Below are positions 1 through 6,888 of a stretch of 14,203 nt of DNA, in pieces. The stretch spans positions 1 through 14,203 of the forward strand of contig JADFXZ010000047.1 in the NCBI GenBank assembly GCA_015233265.1, given 5' to 3'. The stretch's first letter is position 1. Each line of letters starts with the position of its first letter. The position numbers were made by a program, and so were the translations under genes. The stretch is from Nitrospirota bacterium (lineage in GTDB: Bacteria > Nitrospirota > Thermodesulfovibrionia > Thermodesulfovibrionales > Magnetobacteriaceae). The notes under the pieces are model-generated. The model had not been told where the DNA came from. It saw only the letters and a list, made by a program, of their open reading frames with translations, and did no database searches.

Positions 1-12
1 GTCTCTTAATTT

Positions 13-120
13 TCATTGGCGGGGGCGAATGTTGGCCATATTCATGTATGTTTCGTGCATATATCGCTCGGTCATTTTGACTGAAATATGCCCTAAAATC
101 TTCGAGATAATAAATGTTTT
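13..120 (-). pseudogene. Tyrosine recombinase (phage-type integrase), C-terminal remnant
   Basis: The minus strand reads KILGHISVKMTERYMHETY followed by a short Asn/Arg-rich tail and a TGA at 13-15. This is the last part of a tyrosine recombinase catalytic domain: the LGH box, then a run like S-I-x-M-T-E-R-Y, where the Tyr of ERYMH should be the nucleophile that attacks DNA. The frame is closed by a TAG at 133-135, so only about 36-39 codons remain. The catalytic Arg, the HxxR box and the whole N-terminal DNA-binding part are absent. The overlapping ORF upstream is in another frame and does not look like the missing part. I infer a truncated, inactive integrase marking an old mobile element. 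It is too short for family assignment. Confidence 0.75.
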
Positions 121-121
121 G

Positions 122-442
122 TCATAGTTCACCTAATGTGAGGTCTTCAAGCAAATACCTCTTAATAAGATCGATTTCGTCCATTGTAACAAGGCTGTTT
201 CCATAAATATTCTGTGTTTCAAGGAGTTTTTCCAGAATCATTTTGCGAGCGAGAACAGTACAATGCCCAGGTATATGCTTACCTGTTGAGGAAAAGCTCA
301 TCCTCCCGTTCCTACGAAGACCTTGTCGATACGACATATCGTTACGAATTTCCTTAAGCCAGTCTCTAAAATCTATAAGCACGCTGTATTGAGACTTTCC
401 TCTGCCGACAAACCCTTGAAGGCTCTTATCTTTATCGACCAC
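122..442 (-). CDS. Hypothetical protein, 106 aa, unrecognised
   Basis: This ORF starts at a GTG (442) and stays open upstream as far as 487 without an ATG. It ends with TGA at 122-124, overlapping the beginning of the integrase remnant frame. The product is basic and soluble-looking, with no signal peptide or membrane segment. The C-terminal half (KMILEKLLETQN ... DEIDLIKRYLLEDL) is predicted helical. I recognise no domain. No clear Shine-Dalgarno sequence precedes the GTG, so the start is uncertain and the ORF may be a fragment of a longer gene. Its position between an integrase stub and a broken nucleotidyltransferase makes it a likely accessory or mobile-element gene, possibly also decayed. 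Confidence 0.4.
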   Translation of the reverse strand: MVDKDKSLQGFVGRGKSQYSVLIDFRDWLKEIRNDMSYRQGLRRNGRMSFSSTGKHIPGHCTVLARKMILEKLLETQNIYGNSLVTMDEIDLIKRYLLEDLTLGEL

Positions 443-610
443 CGTGCATGTCCGGCAACCGAAATCAAGAGATAGCCGTTGCAGCTCTTAATCCCCGTTT
501 GTGCAGACAATCCATACAGATGTATCACAATAAGACATCAACTGCCGATATGTTCTCCAACGGCAGACGTATCTTTACAGGGTTGCCTTATGATTAATGA
601 AATAATAACC

Positions 611-895
611 ATGAAATAAGATAAAATCCAAGAGTTATTAAAAATAAAGAATGTTGAAAAGGCATATATATTTGGCTCTGCCTGTACTGATAAGTTTAAT
701 GATAACAGTGATATAGATATTTTAATTAGTATAGATGAAGGCCTTGATATATCTGAATACGGTAAATGTTTCTGGAATATCCAATTTGGGCTTGAAGATT
801 TACTATACAGAAAGATTGATCTAATTACTGAAATGTCAATGAAGAATCCATACTTTAGATTAGAAGTCGATACTATGAAGGTTTCTATTTTATGA
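611..895 (+). pseudogene. MNT-type minimal nucleotidyltransferase, stop at codon 3
   Basis: The reading frame from ATG 611 goes Met-Lys-TAA (617-619), then stays open for 91 more codons to TGA 893-895. After the stop it reads KAYIFGSACTDKFNDNSDID, the Gly-Ser ... Asp-x-Asp signature of small polymerase-beta-like nucleotidyltransferases. The later KIDLIT holds the expected third acidic residue. About 94 codons is normal for MNT domain proteins, so only one base change (for example AAA to TAA) separates it from an intact gene. No ATG, GTG or TTG lies between the stop and the GS motif, so rescue by re-initiation is unlikely. In known MntA/HepT pairs the enzyme AMPylates and silences a HEPN RNase toxin, but no HEPN gene is beside it here. 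The frame is clearly AT-richer than its neighbours, suggesting acquired DNA. It could also be a sequencing error. Confidence 0.8.
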
Positions 896-902
896 CAAAT
901 TG

Positions 903-911
903 TGATATAAT
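903..911 (+). promoter_or_regulatory. Extended -10 promoter for the antitoxin/zeta-like pair
   Basis: TGATATAAT at 903-911 is a perfect extended -10 (TGnTATAAT). Initiation about 7 nt downstream would leave a leader of roughly 27 nt that keeps the AAGGAGG ribosome-binding site (930-936) whole. No good -35 is visible. An alternative pair, TTGTGA (900-905) and TATACT (922-927) with 16-nt spacing, would start inside the ribosome-binding site, so I prefer the extended -10. Confidence 0.5.
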
Positions 912-944
912 AAGCTGTAGCTATACTATAAGGAGGACAACTCG

Positions 945-1208
945 ATGGCTAATGTCAAACACCTTGAAGGCGGCGCTCAGGAAACCGCCGGCGCTCCTCA
1001 TAATTCAGAACTGATGGCAGAGGATGAATACTGCATTTTCGACGATCCTGAGGAGTTGATTGCCCTGGCTCAAGAGTCCTTTAAACGAGCAGCAAAGAAG
1101 GCTGTTGCCGAAAATGACGCACTCGGTATCCCAACTCACTACTCTGTTGGCGGCAAACTTTTCGTCCATATGCCTCCCGCAAAGAAAACAACCAGTAGTT
1201 CGGAATAA
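945..1208 (+). CDS. Small acidic antitoxin-like protein upstream of a zeta-like kinase
   Basis: This 87-aa soluble protein has a strong AAGGAGG ribosome-binding site 8 nt before its ATG. The middle (about residues 33-57, DPEELIALAQESFKRAAKKA) is a likely amphipathic helix. The C-terminal part (ALGIPTHYSVGGKLFVHMPP) resembles small proteins I associate with genes upstream of zeta-like P-loop kinases; this is from memory, not a search. It ends 9 nt before the ATG of the kinase fragment, the usual antitoxin-first arrangement with translational coupling. I infer an antitoxin or cognate partner. Because the kinase is cut off after about 43 residues, this gene is now an orphan, yet its own frame and expression signals are intact. 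It shows no recognisable DNA-binding fold, so autoregulation cannot be argued. Confidence 0.65.
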   Translation: MANVKHLEGGAQETAGAPHNSELMAEDEYCIFDDPEELIALAQESFKRAAKKAVAENDALGIPTHYSVGGKLFVHMPPAKKTTSSSE

Positions 1209-1217
1209 CCTAATCCA

Positions 1218-1346
1218 ATGTCAAAATGGATGTGGATTGTTGCCGGACCAAACGGGGCCGGGAAGTCCAGCTTTGCTGGAGATTTTCTCATCAGCCTCGG
1301 CTACTGGAATCTTCTGAAATTAAACGCGGATGAACGCACAATTGAA
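1218..1346 (+). pseudogene. Zeta-toxin-like P-loop kinase, 5' fragment cut by an IS200-type element
   Basis: The frame from ATG 1218 encodes WIVAGPNGAGKSSFAGDF, a clear Walker A P-loop, followed by LKLNADERT, typical of zeta-toxin-like kinases (COG4185 type). Known zeta toxins phosphorylate UDP-N-acetyl sugars. After about residue 43 the frame enters an IS200-type left end (from about 1345) and stops at 1421 with an unrelated tail. The rest of the enzyme (roughly 150 or more residues, including the lid and catalytic Arg) is absent, and I find no continuation on the far side of the IS, so insertion was followed by loss of the 3' part. There is no Shine-Dalgarno sequence; translation was probably coupled to the antitoxin-like gene 9 nt upstream. 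The fragment should have no kinase activity. Confidence 0.8.
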
Positions 1347-1366
1347 TCTCTCGGGGTTTTATTCCC

Positions 1367-1380
1367 CGCCGCTTGCGGCG
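1367..1380 (+). repeat. IS200-type left-end hairpin
   Basis: CGCCGC-TT-GCGGCG forms a 6-bp all-GC stem just upstream of tnpA. In IS200-group elements such left-end structures are bound by the transposase and can also limit incoming transcription or tnpA translation. An identical hairpin is at 14175-14188. Confidence 0.8.
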
Positions 1381-1392
1381 TAAAATATATGT

Positions 1393-1836
1393 GTGAGCAA
1401 ATATGTACACAAGAGTCATAATGTTACTGTACTGCTATACCATTTAGTATTTCCAGCAAAGTATAGGCGAGCAGTATTTGATGAACAAGTGGATGTTGTT
1501 TTGAAAGAAGTGTGTTTAGAAATAGAAAAGCGATATCAGATAAAGTTTTTGGAGATTGGAACAGACAAGGATAATGTACATTTTTTAGTACAATCAGTTC
1601 CAGTGTATAGTATGACTAAGATTGTAACAATAATGAAAAGTTTCACAGCGAGGGAGGTATTTAAGCGTTGTCCACATGTTAAGCGTCAATTATGGGGCGG
1701 AGAATTTTGGTCGGATGGGTATTTTGCAAGTACAGTGGGGAAACATGGTAACGAGGATACGATACTGAGTTATGTGAAAAAGCAAGGAAAGGAATATTGT
1801 AAGATTTACGAAGATCGTCAGTTGTTTCTCTTCTAA
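1393..1836 (+). CDS. tnpA: IS200/IS605-family Y1 transposase TnpA
   Basis: This is a full-length (147 aa) Y1 transposase starting at GTG 1393 with the typical opening SKYVHKSHNVTVLLYHLVF. These enzymes cut and rejoin single-stranded DNA through one tyrosine. The nucleophile should be Tyr127 in the helix SYVKKQGKEY, with Gln131 nearby. The metal-binding HUH motif reads Asn61-Val62-His63 (DNVHFLVQS), where I expect DHVHFLVQS, so the first His is replaced by Asn. The C-terminal WGGEFWSDGYFASTVG block is well conserved. An Asn might still coordinate metal weakly, but impaired activity is plausible. The gene is complete and terminated by TAA, and is flanked by a left-end hairpin but no clear right end. 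Codon use differs from the Bat operon next door. Confidence 0.93.
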   Translation: MSKYVHKSHNVTVLLYHLVFPAKYRRAVFDEQVDVVLKEVCLEIEKRYQIKFLEIGTDKDNVHFLVQSVPVYSMTKIVTIMKSFTAREVFKRCPHVKRQLWGGEFWSDGYFASTVGKHGNEDTILSYVKKQGKEYCKIYEDRQLFLF

Positions 1837-1977
1837 CAGATACCCCGCTGTTGACCACACCCTTGCAGTGGCGATGCCATCCACCCCCTGATATCAAATC
1901 GATATTCTATCACAGCTCGTTTCCCCTGAAATCCCCAATTACACATCTGGCACATCTGGAATTTGTCTGCCCTCATG

Positions 1978-1986
1978 TGATAGAAT
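1978..1986 (+). promoter_or_regulatory. Possible extended -10 promoter for the Bat operon
   Basis: TGATAGAAT (1978-1986) is a 5/6 -10 hexamer with the extended TGn element, 50 nt before the moxR start. There is no convincing -35 at 16-18 nt. It is the best candidate in the 200-nt gap after tnpA, but weak. The gap otherwise holds only a short direct repeat of ACATCTGG near 1943-1959. Confidence 0.3.
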
Positions 1987-2036
1987 TATTAGTTGCCCGT
2001 AGTATAACTTATATTGTAACAGGAGGCTCATCTATC

Positions 2037-3032
2037 ATGGCCGATAAGGACATTTTAATTATCAACGAGAAGGTCAAAAGGGAAAGCGCGTTTATCAGCC
2101 TTCTCATGTCGGAACTTGAGAAGATCATTGTTGGTCAACGCTATCTGCTGCAGCGGCTGCTTGTAGGTATTTTGGCAAATGGTCATGTGCTGCTTGAAGG
2201 CGTGCCAGGGCTTGCTAAGACCACCGCCGTAAAGGCCCTCGCTCAGGCAATTAAGACCGATTTCAGCCGTATCCAGTTTACTCCCGACTTGCTGCCTGCC
2301 GACATCATCGGTACCCAAATCTATAACCCCAAGGACGGTACGTTCTCAACAAAGAAAGGTCCAATATTTTCTAACATCATTCTGGCTGACGAGATCAACC
2401 GCGCCCCGGCTAAAGTCCAAAGCGCCCTGCTTGAGGCTATGCAGGAACGCCAGGTCACAATCGGCGACAACACATATAAACTCAAAGAGCCGTTTCTCGT
2501 TCTGGCTACTCAAAACCCCATCGAACAAGAGGGCACTTACCCCCTGCCTGAGGCCCAGACCGACCGTTTCATGCTCAAGCTCAAGATTACATATCCTGAC
2601 AAGGACGAAGAGCGCACAATTCTAAGGCGCATGGCATTTACTTCAAGGGAAGTCAGCGCCTTTGCCGTCATCACCCCTGCCGAGATTATGAACGCCCGTA
2701 TGGTTATCGATGAGGTCTATATGGACGAGAAAATTGAGAAATATATCGTCGATATCGTGTTTGCCACACGGCAGCCGCAGGACTATAAACTTAGTGAACT
2801 CACGGGGTTAATCCAGTACGGGGCGTCGCCGCGCGCTACGATTTATCTTGCCCTTGCCGCAAAGGCTTATGCCTTCATCCAGGGCCGCGGGTTTGTCACG
2901 CCGCAGGATGTTAAGTCCATCGCCCCTGACATTCTTAGGCACCGCGTCATCGTAAGCTACGAGGCCGAGGCCGAGGACAAGACCTCTGACGACATCGTGC
3001 GCCGCATTCTCGAAGAAGTGGAAGTCCCTTAA
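2037..3032 (+). CDS. moxR: MoxR-family AAA+ ATPase
   Basis: I place the start at ATG 2037 because AGGAGG lies 10 nt upstream; the frame is open further upstream, but that part is not protein-like. The 331-aa product has Walker A GVPGLAKT (residues 55-62), Walker B ILADE (115-119), the sensor-1 region LATQNP (156-161) and the MoxR hallmark EGTYPLPEAQTDRF (165-178). The C-terminal lid (LIQYGASPRA onward) is normal. MoxR ATPases act as chaperone-like remodellers of partner vWA-domain proteins, commonly encoded next to them, as here. It is the first gene of a six-gene operon, with 6 nt between its TAA and the next ATG. It is cytoplasmic and should work on the DUF58/BatA/BatB products. Length and motifs are complete. 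Confidence 0.95.
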   Translation: MADKDILIINEKVKRESAFISLLMSELEKIIVGQRYLLQRLLVGILANGHVLLEGVPGLAKTTAVKALAQAIKTDFSRIQFTPDLLPADIIGTQIYNPKDGTFSTKKGPIFSNIILADEINRAPAKVQSALLEAMQERQVTIGDNTYKLKEPFLVLATQNPIEQEGTYPLPEAQTDRFMLKLKITYPDKDEERTILRRMAFTSREVSAFAVITPAEIMNARMVIDEVYMDEKIEKYIVDIVFATRQPQDYKLSELTGLIQYGASPRATIYLALAAKAYAFIQGRGFVTPQDVKSIAPDILRHRVIVSYEAEAEDKTSDDIVRRILEEVEVP

Positions 3033-3038
3033 CTCAAT

Positions 3039-3920
3039 ATGCTTCCAACCGATGTCATTAAGAACATCCGAAGGGTGGAGATAAAGACGCGCCGCATGGC
3101 CGCTGATTTCTTTACCGGTCACTACAGGAGCGTATTTAAGGGACGCGGTATGGAGTTTGACGAGGTACGGCAGTACACCCCCGGCGACGATATTCGATCT
3201 ATCGACTGGAACGTCACGGCAAGAATGGGCGAGCCGTTTATAAAGAAATTCGTCGAAGAGCGTGAGCTGACTATTATATTTCTGCTTGACCTTTCTCAGT
3301 CGTGTTCCTTTGCCACCACGGCGCGCCTGAAGCGCGATTTGGCCGCGGAGCTAAGCTGTGTGCTGGCGCTGTCCGCCATAAAAAATAACGATAAGGTGGG
3401 TTTTATCGCATTTACAGATAAGATTGAGGCATTTATCCCGCCGGCCAAAGGCGCAAAGCACGTTTTAAGGGTTGTTCGGGAATCTCTGTATCTCAAACCG
3501 CAGAGTAAGGGCACTGATATTGCGGCGGCCATAGAATACCTAAATAAGGTAAGCAGCCGCAGGGCAGTCGTGTTTATTATCTCTGATTTCCATGCCCCAA
3601 GATATGAAAAACCGCTGTCTATTGCAAACAAGAGGCACGATATTATAGCCGTAACGCTCACTGACCCTGTGGAACGCGCACTGCCCAATGTCGGGATTAT
3701 CGCGCTGGAGGATGCTGAGACGGGGAAATTGTTTGTTGTCGATACGTCGAGTGCCGCAGTAAGAAACAACTACAGGCAGCAGGCCGCCAGGATGTTTGAA
3801 GACCGTAGACGGCTTTTTGTCCGGTGTGGAGTTGACCACATCGAGATAAGTACAGATGTGCCCTATATTAAGACCCTGATAAGATTTTTCAGAATAAGAG
3901 AGCGCAGGCTAAACCGCTGA
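3039..3920 (+). CDS. DUF58-family protein with vWA-like fold
   Basis: This 293-aa protein shows the DUF58 core GRGMEFDEVRQYTPGDDIR (residues 35-53), then SIDWNVTARMGEPFIKKF and ERELTI. A vWA-like domain with a MIDAS site begins at DLSQS (84-88); Thr in SKGTDIAAAI (about 159) and ISDF in the following strand complete it. It has no membrane segment, so it is cytoplasmic or peripherally associated. DUF58 proteins nearly always sit directly after moxR and are assumed to be its partner, but their biochemical role is unproven. It lies 6 nt after moxR and 4 nt before the next start, implying translational coupling. Length is usual for the family and no key residue is missing. Confidence 0.93.
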   Translation: MLPTDVIKNIRRVEIKTRRMAADFFTGHYRSVFKGRGMEFDEVRQYTPGDDIRSIDWNVTARMGEPFIKKFVEERELTIIFLLDLSQSCSFATTARLKRDLAAELSCVLALSAIKNNDKVGFIAFTDKIEAFIPPAKGAKHVLRVVRESLYLKPQSKGTDIAAAIEYLNKVSSRRAVVFIISDFHAPRYEKPLSIANKRHDIIAVTLTDPVERALPNVGIIALEDAETGKLFVVDTSSAAVRNNYRQQAARMFEDRRRLFVRCGVDHIEISTDVPYIKTLIRFFRIRERRLNR

Positions 3921-3924
3921 TTAT

Positions 3925-4818
3925 ATGGCGTTAAAAACAGTCCTGACTATATTGTTGATTTTACTTATGGCAAGCGCTGCCGCGGCGGCAGATGACAACG
4001 TAACCGCCTCGGCCTTTAAAAACACCGTTGCCATCGGGGAGAGATTTGTTTATTCTATCACCGTTAAAGATGGCAAAGACATGGAGTTTCCAACGGTCGA
4101 CGTTGATAACCTCACGGTTGTTAAGTCCTCACTTGTAACGCGCGGTTTTCTCTTCGATAAACAATACACGATGCAGTACGTGATGAGGGGATTTATCCCC
4201 GGCGAATATACAATCGGAGGTTATAAGGTAAAATATAAGGCGGCAGGTGCGGCGAAAGAGGCCGGAGTGCCGCCCGTTGTCGTCGTAGTTCAAAGTACAT
4301 TGTTTGATAACGATACGCTGGAGATTGCTGGCATTCATGGCCCTGTTGAGGATACTGGTGCGCGAATTTTTTACTGGTATATTGTTGGAGCACTTTTGAT
4401 TGCCGCCGTTGCCGCCCTGGTTTATTATTTGTTTAAGAAAAGGAAGGAAAAACAGGCGCTGTCTTCGCCCCCTCGCTGTGCGCATGAAATCGCCTACGAG
4501 GCGCTTCAGCGTTTAAAGGAAAAGAACCTCGATAAGGCCGGTCTGATAAAGGAATATTTTAGTGAGCTTTCCTCAATTGTCAGGTACTATATCGAAGACA
4601 GGTTTAAGCTCAAGGCCCCTGATATGACCACAGAGGAGTTCTTATTCATGGTTCGGGACGCAAAGGAACTATCTGAGGCGCACAAGGACCTACTCAGAGA
4701 TTTCCTCAACAGGTCTGATATGGTCAAGTTTGCAAAGTACGGGCCGTCGTTTGAGGAGATACGGGGAAGTTTCATATCGGCTGGAAAGTTTGTGGATGAG
4801 ACGAGGGAGTTGCCGTAG
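3925..4818 (+). CDS. BatD-like / DUF4381-like membrane protein
   Basis: This 297-aa protein has a signal peptide (residues 1-22, Ala-rich cleavage region before DDNVTASA). A periplasmic beta-rich domain (about 25-125) follows, with the BatD-like opening VAIGERFVYSITV. There is one membrane helix (149-170) followed by KKRKEK, which sets the C-terminal part in the cytoplasm. The cytoplasmic domain (about 187-297, helical, IAYEALQRLKEKNLDK ... FSELSSIVRYYIEDRF) resembles the tail of BatD/DUF4381 proteins. In such operons this protein sits at the membrane beside the vWA proteins, and its exact role is unknown. Classical BatD proteins are usually larger, so this may be a compact version, consistent with the lack of another BatD at the operon end. 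Confidence 0.75.
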   Translation: MALKTVLTILLILLMASAAAAADDNVTASAFKNTVAIGERFVYSITVKDGKDMEFPTVDVDNLTVVKSSLVTRGFLFDKQYTMQYVMRGFIPGEYTIGGYKVKYKAAGAAKEAGVPPVVVVVQSTLFDNDTLEIAGIHGPVEDTGARIFYWYIVGALLIAAVAALVYYLFKKRKEKQALSSPPRCAHEIAYEALQRLKEKNLDKAGLIKEYFSELSSIVRYYIEDRFKLKAPDMTTEEFLFMVRDAKELSEAHKDLLRDFLNRSDMVKFAKYGPSFEEIRGSFISAGKFVDETRELP

Positions 4819-4819
4819 A

Positions 4820-5887
4820 ATGATTGACTACATGATAGATTTTATTAAAGGACTGCCGCTGTTAAACGCTCTGCAGCTTACCGACGGGTATTTAATACTT
4901 CATGACCCATGGGTGCTGCTGTTAATCCCAGTGGCGATTGCCCTGTTTGTTCTGAGGCTGAGCAATCAATCTGTCTCAGCGGTCAGATTCTCAACGGGAG
5001 AACTATTATCTGGCGTAGGTGAGACGTTTAAGACGAGGGCGCTGCGCTACGTGGTAATATTAAGGATTCTTGCCGTTGTCCTGTTGATTATCGCACTTGC
5101 AAGGCCGCAAAAACGCCTGGAGGAGACCACAGTACAGACAAAAGGCATAGACATAGCCCTTGCCGTGGATTTATCGACGAGTATGTTTGCCGAGGATTTC
5201 TCATACAAAGGCAAGCGGCAAAATCGTCTCGATGCCATTAAGTTAGTTGTCAGGGATTTCATAAAGAGCCGAAATGGAGATAGAATTGCGATGGTGGCCT
5301 TTGCCGGCAGGGCATATACGGCAAGCCCACTTACGACTGACTATAACTATCTGCTAATGAATCTCGACCGTATTTACATCGGAATGCTTGAAGACGGCAC
5401 GGCCATTGGAAACGGTCTTGCCGCATCTATCAACAGGATTAAGGACACAAAGGCGCAGTCAAAGGTGGTCATACTGCTTACTGACGGCAGAAACAACATG
5501 GGGACAATCTCCCCGATGACGGCAGCCGAGGCCGCCCGTGCGCTCAACATCAAGGTCTATACAATTGGCGCTGGCTCCAAAGGCCCTGTGCCCTATCCAA
5601 TGAAGGACCTCTTAGGCAATACCGTCTATCAAAACATTGAAATCGATGTAGACGACGACACGCTGACTGACATTGCCACGCTGACCGGCGGACAGTACTA
5701 CAGGGCAACTGACTTTGAATCGTTAAAGAAGATATATGAAGAGATAGATAAGCTTGAAAAGACACGCTTCGAGGAAAAACGTTTTTTTGAATACAATGAG
5801 TATTTTTATTTGTTTTTGTATGTGGCGCTTGGGCTGCTCCTGATTGAGACGGGACTAAGGACGACTGTCCTGAGGAGGATACCGTGA
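4820..5887 (+). CDS. batA: vWA-domain membrane protein, BatA type
   Basis: I choose ATG 4820, 1 nt after the preceding stop and behind GAGGGAG (4803-4809). The open frame reaches 4730, but that part overlaps the upstream gene. The 355-aa product has two N-terminal membrane helices (about 30-47 and 77-94) and a large vWA domain exposed to the periplasm. Its MIDAS site is complete: DLSTS (117-121), Thr194 in EDGTAIGNG and LLTDGR (219-224). One C-terminal membrane helix ends the protein (about 328-345). BatA and BatB homologues belong to the Bacteroides-aerotolerance-type operon. They are envelope proteins proposed to bind partners through a divalent metal. It overlaps the next gene by 4 nt (GTGA), a sign of coupled translation. 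Confidence 0.9.
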   Translation: MIDYMIDFIKGLPLLNALQLTDGYLILHDPWVLLLIPVAIALFVLRLSNQSVSAVRFSTGELLSGVGETFKTRALRYVVILRILAVVLLIIALARPQKRLEETTVQTKGIDIALAVDLSTSMFAEDFSYKGKRQNRLDAIKLVVRDFIKSRNGDRIAMVAFAGRAYTASPLTTDYNYLLMNLDRIYIGMLEDGTAIGNGLAASINRIKDTKAQSKVVILLTDGRNNMGTISPMTAAEAARALNIKVYTIGAGSKGPVPYPMKDLLGNTVYQNIEIDVDDDTLTDIATLTGGQYYRATDFESLKKIYEEIDKLEKTRFEEKRFFEYNEYFYLFLYVALGLLLIETGLRTTVLRRIP

Positions 5888-6888
5888 GGTTTGGAGATTT
5901 GCAAGCGGCGTATCTGCTATGGGTTGCGGCAGTGGCGGTGGTGTTTTATATAGCCGCGTTTAGAGGTAGCAGCAAGGCGCTTAACAGGTTTGCCGAGTCT
6001 GCCCTGATGCCAGAGTTAACTATTGGGCTGAGCCAGACAAGGCAGTATCTCAGGGCTGCCCTGATTACGGCGGCGGTGTTAATGTGTGTAGCGGCATTGA
6101 TGAGACCTCAGTGGGGGTTTCATCTGGAGGAGGTCAAACGCCGTGTGTCTGACATACTCATAGCTGTCGATACGTCAAAGAGTATGCTTGCCACAGATGT
6201 CAAACCCAACCGTCTGGCGCGATCTAAATTTGCCGTAAACGATTTAATTAAAAAGCTCAGGGGTGACCGCGTTGGCCTGATTGGATTTGCCGGGAAGGCA
6301 TTTCTATTTTCGCCGCTGACAGTTGACTACAACGGCTTTATGCTTGCCTTAGATGAGCTTAGTGTGAATTCCATCCCAGTTGGCGGCACAAACATAGCAA
6401 GCGCAATCGACGAGGCCATTAACATCTACAAGGACAATCCAGCAAAAGACAAGAATTTGATACTAATAACAGACGGCGAAGACCTTGAGGGCAGCGCCCT
6501 GAGCGCCGCACAGAGGGCAAAAGACGTGGGGATGACAATTTATACCGTTGGAATTGGCACACCAGAAGGTGAACTCATCCAGGTGACAGACGAAAAAGGC
6601 AGTTCACAGTTCTTAAAAGACAGCGACGGCAATATGGTGAAATCACGTCTGGATGAGGTGATGTTAGAGAAAATTGCCTTAACCACGGGGGGAAGCTATC
6701 TCAGGGCGGGCAGCGCCGAAGTTGGTCTTGAACTATTATATGACGAAAAGCTCTCCCATGCGCAAAAAAACGAGACGCAGGAGAAAATGCAGCGGCGCTA
6801 TAATGAGCAGTTTCAGTACCCGCTTGCCCTTGCCCTGATTCTAGTAATGTTAGAGGCCCTCATACCCGAAAGGAAGCGAATGAGATGA
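5884..6888 (+). CDS. batB: vWA-domain membrane protein, BatB type
   Basis: The start is GTG 5884, inside the GTGA overlap with batA. The 334-aa product repeats the BatA plan: membrane helices at about 9-26 and 56-73, a periplasmic vWA domain and a C-terminal membrane helix near residues 312-327. The MIDAS residues are all present: DTSKS (96-100), Thr169 in VGGTNIASA and ITDGED (195-200). The RPQWG motif just after helix 2 parallels RPQKR in BatA. BatA and BatB appear to be paralogues from an old duplication and probably act together. The stop overlaps the next ATG (ATGA), so this gene and the TPR gene should be translated in a fixed ratio. Confidence 0.9.
   Translation: MRFGDLQAAYLLWVAAVAVVFYIAAFRGSSKALNRFAESALMPELTIGLSQTRQYLRAALITAAVLMCVAALMRPQWGFHLEEVKRRVSDILIAVDTSKSMLATDVKPNRLARSKFAVNDLIKKLRGDRVGLIGFAGKAFLFSPLTVDYNGFMLALDELSVNSIPVGGTNIASAIDEAINIYKDNPAKDKNLILITDGEDLEGSALSAAQRAKDVGMTIYTVGIGTPEGELIQVTDEKGSSQFLKDSDGNMVKSRLDEVMLEKIALTTGGSYLRAGSAEVGLELLYDEKLSHAQKNETQEKMQRRYNEQFQYPLALALILVMLEALIPERKRMR

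Larger units (their letters stand above)
1345..1850 (+). mobile_element. IS200/IS605-type insertion sequence (tnpA only)
   Basis: The left end begins near 1345 with AATCTCTCGGGG and two short hairpins: GGGG/CCCC (1353-1367) and the perfect CGCCGC-TT-GCGGCG (1367-1380). The Y1 transposase gene follows. A 39-nt sequence at 14153-14191 matches this left end at 37 of 39 positions, which supports the boundary. Such elements have subterminal hairpins rather than terminal inverted repeats and make no target duplication. The right boundary is uncertain: after the transposase stop there is GATACCCCGCTG (1839-1850) but no matching hairpin, so the right end appears truncated. There is no tnpB. It interrupts the zeta-like kinase. 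Confidence 0.8.

Noticed and set aside
448..597. A 49-codon plus-strand ORF (MSGNRNQEIA ... GLPYD)
   Set aside because: No ribosome-binding site, no recognised domain, and it overlaps the opposite-strand frame; not enough to call a gene.
1851..2036. 62-residue N-terminal extension of MoxR
   Set aside because: AGGAGG sits 10 nt before ATG 2037 and the extension has no family similarity.
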